Source: JALHOP01 sp964484195 (lineage in GTDB: Bacteria > Myxococcota > XYA12-FULL-58-9 > JALHOP01). Taken from it: 64,000 nt of DNA. The stretch lies in NCBI GenBank assembly GCA_964484195.1, contig CAZAER010000001.1, positions 496,001 to 560,000 on the forward strand. Reading direction: 5' to 3'. The notes beneath the pieces were generated by a model, which was not told the origin of the DNA, made no database searches, and saw nothing but the letters and a program-made list of their open reading frames with translations. Positions 33,607-41,009 of the stretch are shown here, in pieces (position 1 is the stretch's first letter; every line of letters begins with the position of its first letter). The translations under genes were made by a program, and so were the position numbers.

Positions 33607-34990
33607 CCAATCCTCCTCGTCGCAGGAACTTGCCGCGACCTTTCTTACCGACCAATTGCGTCGTGTCCGCGATCACGGTCTCACCGCGCGAAAGCACGGT
33701 CTTGGGGGCACCAGTGACCACTTTGCCTTCATACGCCGCATAGTCGGATTTCATATGCAGGTTCTTGTGCGAAAGCTCGAACTTCTTGTTGGGATCCCAC
33801 ACCACGATGTCAGCATCCGAGCCCACCGCGATCGTGCCCTTGTTGGGATACATGCCGAAGATCTTGGCGGGTGCAGTCGACGAAATCTCGACGAAGCGGT
33901 TCAGACCGATGTGACCCTGGCGCACGCCCTCGTAGAGCAGGTGCAAGCGCGTCTCGACGCCGGGCATGCCGTTCGGGATCTTGGCGAAGCTGTCTTTGCC
34001 GAGCTCCTTCTGGCCCTTCATGCAGAAGGGGCAGTGATCGGTCGCGACGACCTGGAGGTCGTAGTTGCGTAGGCCGCGCCACAGGTGATCGTGATGATGC
34101 GCCGGTCGCAATGGCGGAGTGCAGACGTATTTGGCGCCCTCGAACGGATTCTCCGGCGTGCCACGCAGATCATCCTCCGACAGGAAGAGATACTGCGGGC
34201 AGGTTTCCGCGAAAGCAGGCAAGCCGCGGTCGCGGGCTTCCATGACGCGCTCGAGGGCTCGCTGGGCCGAAAGGTGAACGATGTAGACGGGAACCTTGGC
34301 CATCTCGGCGAGGGCAATGGCGCGCTCGGTACCGGTGGCCTCGGCGACCTCGGGGCGGGTGAGGGCGTGGTAGATCGGCGCGGTGTGGCCGGCAGCCAAG
34401 GCGCGCTCGACGAGGACGTCGATCGGCAATCCGGTCTCGGCGTGCATACAGATGGTGGCACCGATCTCGCCCGCACGCAGCATGCCGCGGAAGATCGACT
34501 GGTCATCGAGCAGCAGGACTCCGGGGTAGGCCATGAAGAGCTTGAAGCTGCTCACGCCTTCGCGAACGATGTCCGCCATCTCGGACAAGTACTGCGGCGA
34601 CAGATCGGTCGCGATCATGTGGAAGCCGTAGTCGATCATGGTTCGGCCTTCGGCCTTGGCGTGCCAGGTGTCGAGGGCCTGCTTCATGGAGCTGCCCTTC
34701 GTCTGGATGGCGAAGTCGACGATCGTGGTGGTGCCGCCGAAGGCCGCCGCGACCGTGCCCGACTCGAAGTCGTCGATCGAGCTGGTGCCGCCAAACGGCA
34801 TGTCGAGGTGCGTGTGGACGTCGATACCGCCGGGAATGACGTAGCAGCCCTTGGCGTCGATGGCTTCGGCATCTTTGGGGCCGGAGCCAGGGAGGAGAAT
34901 GCCCGTGATCTTGCTGCCCTCGATGAGGACGTCGGCGGCGTAGGTGTCGCTCGCGGTCACGACCGTACCGCCCGTGATGATGCGTTTCAT
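33599..34990 (-). CDS. hydA: Dihydropyrimidinase
   Basis: A 463-residue cyclic amidohydrolase, second step of reductive pyrimidine breakdown (dihydrouracil to N-carbamoyl-beta-alanine). All metal-site residues are in place: His59 and His61 (DVHTHLD), the carboxylated Lys150 (SSFKLFM), His183 (CMHAE), His239 (IVHLSA) and Asp318 (ATDHCPF). AAGGAGG precedes the ATG strongly. Divergent from the AgmX-like gene with a 78-base gap. It supplies the substrate of the beta-ureidopropionase encoded at 29742-30614. Confidence 0.95.
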   Translation of the reverse strand: MKRIITGGTVVTASDTYAADVLIEGSKITGILLPGSGPKDAEAIDAKGCYVIPGGIDVHTHLDMPFGGTSSIDDFESGTVAAAFGGTTTIVDFAIQTKGSSMKQALDTWHAKAEGRTMIDYGFHMIATDLSPQYLSEMADIVREGVSSFKLFMAYPGVLLLDDQSIFRGMLRAGEIGATICMHAETGLPIDVLVERALAAGHTAPIYHALTRPEVAEATGTERAIALAEMAKVPVYIVHLSAQRALERVMEARDRGLPAFAETCPQYLFLSEDDLRGTPENPFEGAKYVCTPPLRPAHHHDHLWRGLRNYDLQVVATDHCPFCMKGQKELGKDSFAKIPNGMPGVETRLHLLYEGVRQGHIGLNRFVEISSTAPAKIFGMYPNKGTIAVGSDADIVVWDPNKKFELSHKNLHMKSDYAAYEGKVVTGAPKTVLSRGETVIADTTQLVGKKGRGKFLRRGGLGV

Positions 34991-35068
34991 GGGGCCTCCT
35001 TTTTGCCGTCCAAAGATCTCGCACGCTCCTTGGGGGAGGGGCAAACCGCGGATATATGTTGGAGCGTC

Positions 35069-36127
35069 ATGCGCAACCTCTTCGCCGTCCTCGTCTTCTT
35101 TTCCGCCGCCGCCGCGCAGGCCGCGCCTCGCGTCATCGCCATCGGTCCCGACGGTGATGCTCCCGAAGCGCAGCAGCTCCGCAGCAAGCTCCCGGGTCTC
35201 CTGGTGGGAGGTTGCGGCTTCTCCATCGCCAGGCTGGAGCCGGCATGCACCGACGCCCGCTGCGCCGCCGAAGCGGTTCTCGCCGCCAAAGCGGACATGC
35301 TGTTCGAGGCCCAAATGACCCCCGAGGTCGGCGGACCACCGAGCGTCACCATGATCCTGAGCGCCGGCCAGCGCCTGGACATCACCGGCAACGTCAAGGC
35401 GCCGATGAACCGAGTCGGAGAGGGCCTGGCCCGCATCTGTCAAAAGGCGGCGCCGAAGATGAACGAGCGCTCGCTCGAGCCCGCCAAGGCGACGCCGCTG
35501 ACCGACGCCGACGTCGAGAAGGCCCGCACCGGGCACGACTTCGAGCTCTACCAGTGCGCCGAGCGCGCCTGGTCGAACGCGGAGAAGCAACCCGCCCGCG
35601 GCGAGCCCTTGCTCCTCGACTGGGTCGTCCGCGCCGACGGAACGACTGCCGGTGGCACGGTGAGCGGTCCGGCGCAGAGCTCGTACTCGACCGCGTCGGA
35701 GTGCTTCGCCCGTCTCATCGGGCGCTGGCGCTTCCCCCCGCGCGACGCCGGCTACGTCCAACGCGGCTACAAGCTAGTCCTCGACCCGGCAAACGCGCCG
35801 CAGCCCGCCGCGAAGGCCGAGCTGCCCAAGAGCCTGAGCCAGGAGGACATCGCCAAGGGCTTGAAGGCGAACGTCGAAAAGCTCGGTCCCTGCGTGACGA
35901 CGGCCAAAGAGAACAAGGAGATCAAACCGGCGAAGCACACCTTCGTGCTCAACTGGTACGTGCTCCCGAACGGCAACACGACCGATCCCAAGGTCGTCGG
36001 CCCGCCAGAAATCATGCGGACCACCCTGCGCTCGTGCTTCGAGAAGGTGATGCTCGGGTGGACGTTCCGGCCCGCCAAAGAGGCCACGCCCATCAAGAAC
36101 TTCCCGCTGCCGATCACGGTCAGATGA
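35069..36127 (+). CDS. Exported protein with two AgmX/PglI-type C-terminal domains
   Basis: 352 residues with a signal peptide (LFAVLVFFSAAAAQA). Two copies of a TonB-C-like/AgmX-PglI C-terminal fold are visible: LLLDWVVRADGTTAGGTVSGPAQ ... CFARLIGRWRFPP (about 185-232) and FVLNWYVLPNGNTTDPKVVGPPE ... CFEKVMLGWTFRP (about 295-342). Such domains occur in myxobacterial gliding-motility and adhesion-complex proteins. The N-terminal 150 residues are unassigned. The role is unknown; a periplasmic structural part is likely. Confidence 0.75.
   Translation: MRNLFAVLVFFSAAAAQAAPRVIAIGPDGDAPEAQQLRSKLPGLLVGGCGFSIARLEPACTDARCAAEAVLAAKADMLFEAQMTPEVGGPPSVTMILSAGQRLDITGNVKAPMNRVGEGLARICQKAAPKMNERSLEPAKATPLTDADVEKARTGHDFELYQCAERAWSNAEKQPARGEPLLLDWVVRADGTTAGGTVSGPAQSSYSTASECFARLIGRWRFPPRDAGYVQRGYKLVLDPANAPQPAAKAELPKSLSQEDIAKGLKANVEKLGPCVTTAKENKEIKPAKHTFVLNWYVLPNGNTTDPKVVGPPEIMRTTLRSCFEKVMLGWTFRPAKEATPIKNFPLPITVR
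35283..35294 (+). repeat. Iterated 12-mer CCGCCAAAGCGG, copy 4
   Basis: Within the AgmX-like gene, read Ala-Ala-Lys-Ala-Asp with AAA for lysine, although AAG is the usual codon here. Confidence 0.6.
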
Positions 36128-36262
36128 GACGTTGTGCGTCCGGTCACTGTGCAGCCGTTGTTCGGTCACCGAAGACAAAGACAACGCACCGAGCCTCTGC
36201 ACGATAAGCCTCGGGCAGCGGCATCCCGCCGTCGGCAATCCCACCTACAGAGAGATCCCACC

Positions 36263-36571
36263 ATGAACGCAATCCGCGCGTTGTCGTCGAAGTCCGCCGT
36301 CGTCCAAACCATCAAGCCCAAGCGCATGAACGCCGCAGAAGCGAAGTGCGTCGCAATCCGTACGCTCGAGGCCGCCGCCGCCTCCTACGCCACCGCCGAA
36401 GTCGGCAAGGCCGCCTTCAAGTCGGCCATGGCGACCCTGACCTCTGCGCGCCAGTACAAAGCCGCGAAGGGCTTGAAAATCTTCGCAGCCCAGCTGACCG
36501 ACTCGACCTGGAGCAACCAGGCCCTGTGCCGCACCGCCGTGGTCACGCTCAAGGCCTGCAAGCTCGAGTAG
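36263..36571 (+). CDS. Small hypothetical Ala/Lys-rich protein
   Basis: 102 residues, basic, with no signal peptide and no membrane span. It is helical in character (AEAKCVAIRTLEAAAASYATAEVGKAAFKSAMATL), with three Cys. No family is recognised. It sits alone between the AgmX-like gene (135-base gap with no clear feature) and the structured leader of the dehydrogenase gene. Confidence 0.6.
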   Translation: MNAIRALSSKSAVVQTIKPKRMNAAEAKCVAIRTLEAAAASYATAEVGKAAFKSAMATLTSARQYKAAKGLKIFAAQLTDSTWSNQALCRTAVVTLKACKLE

Positions 36572-36589
36572 CATCCGGCCCGAAGAAAG

Positions 36590-36709
36590 CGCGCTGGATC
36601 GCCCCCCAAGACACTGTTGTTGGGTTGGGGGGTGCCAGCGCGTCGCTCCTTGCGCTTTTCGGATGCGTCTGGCACGCAAAAGCCGAAAACCCCACGGCAC
36701 AGGAGTGCC
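36590..36709 (+). promoter_or_regulatory. Multi-hairpin leader upstream of the semialdehyde dehydrogenase gene
   Basis: Three successive stems are visible. First, CGCGCTGG/CCAGCGCG (36590-36597, 36635-36642) encloses CCCCCCAA/TTGGGGGG (36602-36609, 36625-36632). Second, TTTTCGG/CCGAAAA (36656-36662, 36683-36689) encloses TGCGT/ACGCA. Third, GGCAC/GTGCC (36696-36700, 36705-36709) has loop AGGA, which places the Shine-Dalgarno AGGAG (36701-36705) in the loop and stem just before the ATG at 36713. The first may be the terminator of the small gene upstream; the third would limit ribosome access. This is the arrangement expected of a cis-acting switch, but no known riboswitch class is recognised. 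Confidence 0.5.
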
Positions 36710-36712
36710 CAA

Positions 36713-38257
36713 ATGTCGGTCGTCGCTAGCCCCTCTGAAGCCACCAGCAAGACCCGCTCGAGTAGCAATCCGTTGAGCTTTACTGCCCGGTCGTACGACT
36801 TCGTCGAGTACGTGCCTTGCCGGAACTGGATTGGCGGGTCGTTCCGCGATGCCATGGGCGGGCAGTCGATGGCGGTGAACAATCCCCGTCACAACAAGGT
36901 GATGGGGCAGGTCGCCATGTCCGGTGCAGCGGACATCGAGGCGGCGGTGGCGGCCGCTAAAGCGGCTTGGCCGGCATGGAAGGCCATGCCGATCAAAGAG
37001 CGCTCGCAGATCCTCTACAACGTGAAGTTCCTCATGCAGCGCGACCTCGAGGAGCTCGCGTGGCTCGTGTCGCACGAGAACGGCAAGACGTTCGCCGAGG
37101 CCAAAGCCAGCTGCGAAAAGGGCATCGAGTGCGTCGAGATGGGCGCCTCGCTCGCCAACATGGTCGCGGGCGGCCAGATCGACGTGTCGCGCGGTGTGAA
37201 CTGCGAAGTCACCCAAGAGGCGCTCGGCATCGTTGCCGGCATCGCGCCGTTCAACTTCCCCATCATGGTGCCGCTCTGGATGCTGCCGCAGGCGCTCCTC
37301 GCCGGCAATTGCTTCATCTTGAAGCCGTCGGAAGTCGTGCCGTACGGTGCCATGAAGCTGGCGCAGATCTTCAAGGAAGCCGGGCTGCCGGACGGTATCT
37401 TCAATGTCGTCAATGGCGGACGCGAGGTCGTCGAGGCCATCTGCGATCACCCGGACATCAAGGCGGTCGGTTTCGTCGGTAGCACCAAGGTCGCAAAGCT
37501 CGTCTACGCGCGCGGCTCGGCCACCGGCAAGAAGATGCTCTGCTTGGGCGGCGCCAAGAACCACCTCGTGGTCGTGCCCGACGCCGATGTCGGTCTCACC
37601 TCGACCAACGTCGTGGCCTCGGCCTACGGCTGCGCCGGTCAGCGCTGCATGGCCGCCTCGGTGATGCTCGCGGTCGGCCAGACCCAGCACATCATCGACG
37701 CGATGGTCGCCGAAGCGAAGAAGATCAAGGTCGGCGTCGACATCGGCCCGGTCATCAACAAGGACGCCTACGAGCGCATCATGCGCTACATCGACGAGGC
37801 CGAGAAGGCGGGCTGCAAGATCCTGGTCGACGGTCGCGGCGCGAAAGTGCCCGGTCAGGACGGCTTCTGGATCGGCCCGACGGTCATCGACGGCGTGCGC
37901 CCGGACATGCCGGCCGCGTGTGACGAGATCTTCGGCCCGGTGCTCAGCGTCGTGCGCGTCCCCAATGTCGACGCCGCTATCGCGGTCGAGAACAAGAACC
38001 CCTACGGCAACGCCGCGGCGGTCTACACCACGAACGGCGCGGTCGCGCGTTACTGCATCGAGCGTTTCGAGGCGGGCATGTGCGGCGTCAACGTCGGCGT
38101 GCCGGTGCCGCGCGAGCCCTTCGCGTTCGGCGGCTGGAACAACTCGAAGTTCGGCAACGGCGACATGACCGGCATGGACGGCTTCCACTTCTGGACCCGC
38201 CCGCGCAAGGTCACCAGCAAGTGGACCGTGCAGTCCGACACCACGTGGATGGGCTAA
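36713..38257 (+). CDS. mmsA: CoA-acylating (methyl)malonate-semialdehyde dehydrogenase
   Basis: A 514-residue aldehyde dehydrogenase. Signatures of the MMSDH branch are GAKNHLVVVPDA, where ordinary ALDHs have their catalytic glutamate region, and the nucleophile motif YGCAGQRCMA. The enzyme converts malonate semialdehyde to acetyl-CoA plus CO2, or methylmalonate semialdehyde to propionyl-CoA, with NAD. The first 30 residues (Ser/Thr-rich) are longer than usual. AGGAG lies seven bases before the ATG, inside a hairpin. It is followed five bases later by an aminotransferase gene that would supply its semialdehyde substrate. Confidence 0.93.
   Translation: MSVVASPSEATSKTRSSSNPLSFTARSYDFVEYVPCRNWIGGSFRDAMGGQSMAVNNPRHNKVMGQVAMSGAADIEAAVAAAKAAWPAWKAMPIKERSQILYNVKFLMQRDLEELAWLVSHENGKTFAEAKASCEKGIECVEMGASLANMVAGGQIDVSRGVNCEVTQEALGIVAGIAPFNFPIMVPLWMLPQALLAGNCFILKPSEVVPYGAMKLAQIFKEAGLPDGIFNVVNGGREVVEAICDHPDIKAVGFVGSTKVAKLVYARGSATGKKMLCLGGAKNHLVVVPDADVGLTSTNVVASAYGCAGQRCMAASVMLAVGQTQHIIDAMVAEAKKIKVGVDIGPVINKDAYERIMRYIDEAEKAGCKILVDGRGAKVPGQDGFWIGPTVIDGVRPDMPAACDEIFGPVLSVVRVPNVDAAIAVENKNPYGNAAAVYTTNGAVARYCIERFEAGMCGVNVGVPVPREPFAFGGWNNSKFGNGDMTGMDGFHFWTRPRKVTSKWTVQSDTTWMG
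36954..36965 (+). repeat. Iterated 12-mer CCGCTAAAGCGG, copy 5
   Basis: Within mmsA, read Ala-Ala-Lys-Ala-Ala with AAA for lysine. Confidence 0.6.
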
Positions 38258-38262
38258 CCACC

Positions 38263-39588
38263 ATGAGCATGTCAGGCGAAGAGATTGTCCGGCTCTCCAA
38301 AGAGTTCACGCTCACGCCGTGGGTGAAGCAGTCGGACGTCAATCCGCTGCCGATCACCAAGGCGGAAGGCGTGTACATCTACACCGCCGACGGCAAGAAG
38401 ATCCTCGACTTCAATTCGCAGCTGATGAGCGTGCTCATTGGCCATGGTCACAAGAAGGTGATCGCGGCGATGAAGAAGGCGCTCGACGAGGTCATCTACG
38501 TCTATCCCGGCATGACCACCGAGCCGCGCGCGCGTCTCGGCAAGCTCATGGCCGAAATCACGCCTGGCGACATCAACACGTTCTTCTTCACGCTCGGCGG
38601 CGCCGAGGCGAACGAGAACGCGATGCGCGCGGCGCGCCTCATGACCGGTAAGCAGAAGATCCTGAGCCGCTATCGCAGCTACCACGGCGCGACCAACGCG
38701 ACGATGCAGCTGACGGGCGATCCGCGCCGCTGGGCCAACGAGCCCGGCGCGCCCGGCTTCATCCGCGTCATGGATCCGAAGCCGTACAACTACTCGTTCG
38801 GTAAGACCGAAGCCGAGCAGACCGAAAACAACCTGCGCTACCTCGAAGAAGTCATCATGTACGAGGGTGCGCAGAACATCGCCGCGATGTTCGTCGAGAC
38901 GGTGCCCGGCACCAACGGCGTGCTGATTCCGCCGAAGGGCTACCTCAAGGGTCTCAAGGCGCTGCTCGAGAAGAACAACATCTTGATGATCTGCGACGAG
39001 GTCATGGCGGGCCTCGGGCGCACCGGCAAGATGTTCGCCTTCGAGCACTTCGACATCGTCCCCGACATGGTGACCATGGCGAAGGGCCTCACCAGCTCGT
39101 ACTTCCCGATGGGCTGCGTCGGCATGTCCGACAAGGTCGCCAAACACTTCAAGGACAATGTCTTCTGGGGCGGACTCACGTACGCCAATCACCCAGTGGG
39201 CATGGCGACCGCTGAAGCGGTCATCACGGTCATGCGCGAAGAGGGCATGATCGAGAACGCCGCGAAGCTCGAGAAGGTGATGCGCGAGGAGATGGACAAG
39301 CTGCAAGCCAAGCACAAGTCGGTGCTCGAGGCGCGCTGCATCGGCCTCTTCGGCATGGTCGACCTGCGCAAGAACAGCAAGAACGAGCCGCTCGCCCCCT
39401 ACAACGGCGCGCACCCGGCGATGGCCAAGCTCAACAAGGCGTTCCTCGAGAACGGTCTGTTCACGTTTACGCGTTGGAACAACTTCACGTGCAACCCGCC
39501 GCTTTGCATCACCGAAGCGCAGCTGCGCGAAGGCTTCGCCATCATCGACAAGTGTTTGGCGATTACCGACGAAGCCTTCGAGGGCTAG
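38263..39588 (+). CDS. Class III (omega-amino acid) aminotransferase, probably beta-alanine:pyruvate
   Basis: A 441-residue PLP enzyme. The Schiff-base lysine is in TMAKGLTSSYFP, and the phosphate site and dimer motifs are FTLGGAEANENAMRAARLMTG and CDEVMAGLGRTGKMFAFEH. The fold type I ends are complete. Similarity is to taurine/beta-alanine:pyruvate aminotransferases. Next to the malonate-semialdehyde dehydrogenase, the likely reaction is beta-alanine (or beta-aminoisobutyrate) plus pyruvate to semialdehyde plus alanine. The exact amino acceptor is inferred. Confidence 0.88.
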   Translation: MSMSGEEIVRLSKEFTLTPWVKQSDVNPLPITKAEGVYIYTADGKKILDFNSQLMSVLIGHGHKKVIAAMKKALDEVIYVYPGMTTEPRARLGKLMAEITPGDINTFFFTLGGAEANENAMRAARLMTGKQKILSRYRSYHGATNATMQLTGDPRRWANEPGAPGFIRVMDPKPYNYSFGKTEAEQTENNLRYLEEVIMYEGAQNIAAMFVETVPGTNGVLIPPKGYLKGLKALLEKNNILMICDEVMAGLGRTGKMFAFEHFDIVPDMVTMAKGLTSSYFPMGCVGMSDKVAKHFKDNVFWGGLTYANHPVGMATAEAVITVMREEGMIENAAKLEKVMREEMDKLQAKHKSVLEARCIGLFGMVDLRKNSKNEPLAPYNGAHPAMAKLNKAFLENGLFTFTRWNNFTCNPPLCITEAQLREGFAIIDKCLAITDEAFEG

Positions 39589-39590
39589 CC

Positions 39591-39866
39591 TCAAGCCACC
39601 TCGGTGCCTGGGCCGATCACCCCGCGAACCGCCGAGATGCGGTTGGCGGGAAAGCCGCCACGACGCGCGTGCTCCGCGACGAGCTCCGAGCTCTCGGCGG
39701 TGTAGACGCAGTAGAGCTTGTCCTCGGTCACGTAGCTCTCGTGCCACTGCACTTCGGGCCCGAGCTCACGCAACACCGAGTTGGACTTCTTGGCGACGTC
39801 GCGCAGCTCCGCTTGCGAGAGCTTGTGAGCACCGGGAAGGTTACGTTCAATCACATACTTGGTCAT
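39591..39866 (-). CDS. DUF4242 family small protein (SCO4226-like)
   Basis: 91 residues. The family pattern TKYVIERNLPGAHKLSQAELRDVAKKSN begins the protein, with VQWHESYVTEDKLYCVYTAES in the middle. Members such as Streptomyces SCO4226 bind nickel; here His and Cys residues are available, but binding is not shown. GGAGG lies six bases before the ATG at 39866. Convergent with the aminotransferase (two-base gap) and divergent from the AraC regulator. Confidence 0.85.
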   Translation of the reverse strand: MTKYVIERNLPGAHKLSQAELRDVAKKSNSVLRELGPEVQWHESYVTEDKLYCVYTAESSELVAEHARRGGFPANRISAVRGVIGPGTEVA

Positions 39867-39927
39867 GGCTTTCCTCCGTGGTAGCCGTTGATGAAGGGCA
39901 TCTTGTCGTCGAGGCCGTTCGCTCACC

Positions 39928-40953
39928 ATGGCCGCAGAACCGAATCGCTTGACCGATCAACCGCCGACGGTTGCCGTCGCGAACGAGCGCGAACGACGGG
40001 TGCGCGATGGGCTCAAGTGCCTGCAAATGTCGGGGGCGCTCTTCTTGCGCGCCGAGATGGCGGCGCCGTGGGCGTATCAATCGCCCCCGTCAGAGGTGCT
40101 TGCGAAGCTCCTGCGCGCGGGTGATCGACGCGTCGTGCTGTTCCACGTGTTCACTGAAGGCGCGTGCAACCTGTCGCTCGGGCACGATGACGCGGCCACG
40201 TCGATCCGCGCTGGCGACGTCGTCATGTTCCCGTACGCCGAGCAGCATCGCGTCGGCGACCCCGACTACCGCAAGCTCTTCCCGCTGGCCGACCACCTGC
40301 CACCGCCGCCGTGGAACGAGCTCACGGCCCTGAGCTTCGGCGGGAGCGGGGCGCGCTGCACCATGATCTGTGGCTATCTCTTCTGCGACGACTTGCCGCT
40401 GAACCCGGTGCTCGCGTCGCTGCCGCGTATGCTCCATCTGCGCCCGGAGGAGGGAAGCGTCCTCTTCAAGTGGCTGACGGCGAGCATCGACTACGCCATG
40501 CACGCTATCGCGAACCATCGCACCGAGGGCGATCCGTTGTTCCAGCGACTGCCCGAGCTCTTGTTCGTCGAGTGCGTGTGCGACTACGCCCTCCGCCAGA
40601 GCGAGACGGAGCGCGGCTGGCTCGCGGCGCTCTCCGACGAGGTCCTCGGTCGAGCGCTGGCGCAGATGCACAGCGAGCCGCAAGAGCCGTGGACGCTCGA
40701 TACGCTCGCCAAGCGAGCTGGAGCTTCGCGATCGGTGCTCGACGAGCGCTTTCGCACCTACCTCGGGGTCGCGCCGATGAGCTATCTCACCGCGTGGCGC
40801 CTGCAGCTCGCGTCACGCAAGCTGCGCACGACGAATGCCAGCATCGCGCAGATCGCCGACGCCGTCGGCTACGGCTCCGAGGCGACCTTCAGCCGCGCGT
40901 TCAAGCGACACACCGGCAGCTCGCCGGGGCAGTGGCGGACGGCGAGCGGCTAG
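39928..40953 (+). CDS. AraC family transcriptional regulator with N-terminal cupin
   Basis: 341 residues. The N-terminal cupin-type sensing domain (about 30-200) contains DRRVVLFHVFTEGACNLSLGHD and AGDVVMFPYAEQHRVGD. The C-terminal AraC domain (about 240-338) has both helix-turn-helix units: WTLDTLAKRAGASRSVLDERFRTYLGVAPMSYL and IAQIADAVGYGSEATFSRAFKRHTGSSPGQWR. It lies divergent from the DUF4242 gene (61-base gap), amid the pyrimidine catabolic genes, and is the best candidate for their local regulator, although this is inference. Confidence 0.9.
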   Translation: MAAEPNRLTDQPPTVAVANERERRVRDGLKCLQMSGALFLRAEMAAPWAYQSPPSEVLAKLLRAGDRRVVLFHVFTEGACNLSLGHDDAATSIRAGDVVMFPYAEQHRVGDPDYRKLFPLADHLPPPPWNELTALSFGGSGARCTMICGYLFCDDLPLNPVLASLPRMLHLRPEEGSVLFKWLTASIDYAMHAIANHRTEGDPLFQRLPELLFVECVCDYALRQSETERGWLAALSDEVLGRALAQMHSEPQEPWTLDTLAKRAGASRSVLDERFRTYLGVAPMSYLTAWRLQLASRKLRTTNASIAQIADAVGYGSEATFSRAFKRHTGSSPGQWRTASG

Positions 40954-41009
40954 CCGGCCGGATCGGACGGCGTCGTAGCCAAGTCATTGCTGTGATAGCG
41001 TAGTGCTCG

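Noticed and set aside
36670..36680. TGGCACG resembling the -24 box of a sigma-54 promoter before mmsA
   Set aside because: No TTGC-type -12 box follows at the right distance, and the bases are part of a hairpin loop and stem.
36245..38188. A very long antisense open frame (over 600 codons) opposite the semialdehyde dehydrogenase gene
   Set aside because: It is His/Arg/Asp-rich, has no domain, and mirrors a clear enzyme gene. Long antisense frames are expected in this G+C-rich sequence. The same holds for the long frames opposite 60486-62045, 38263-39588 and 10644-13466.
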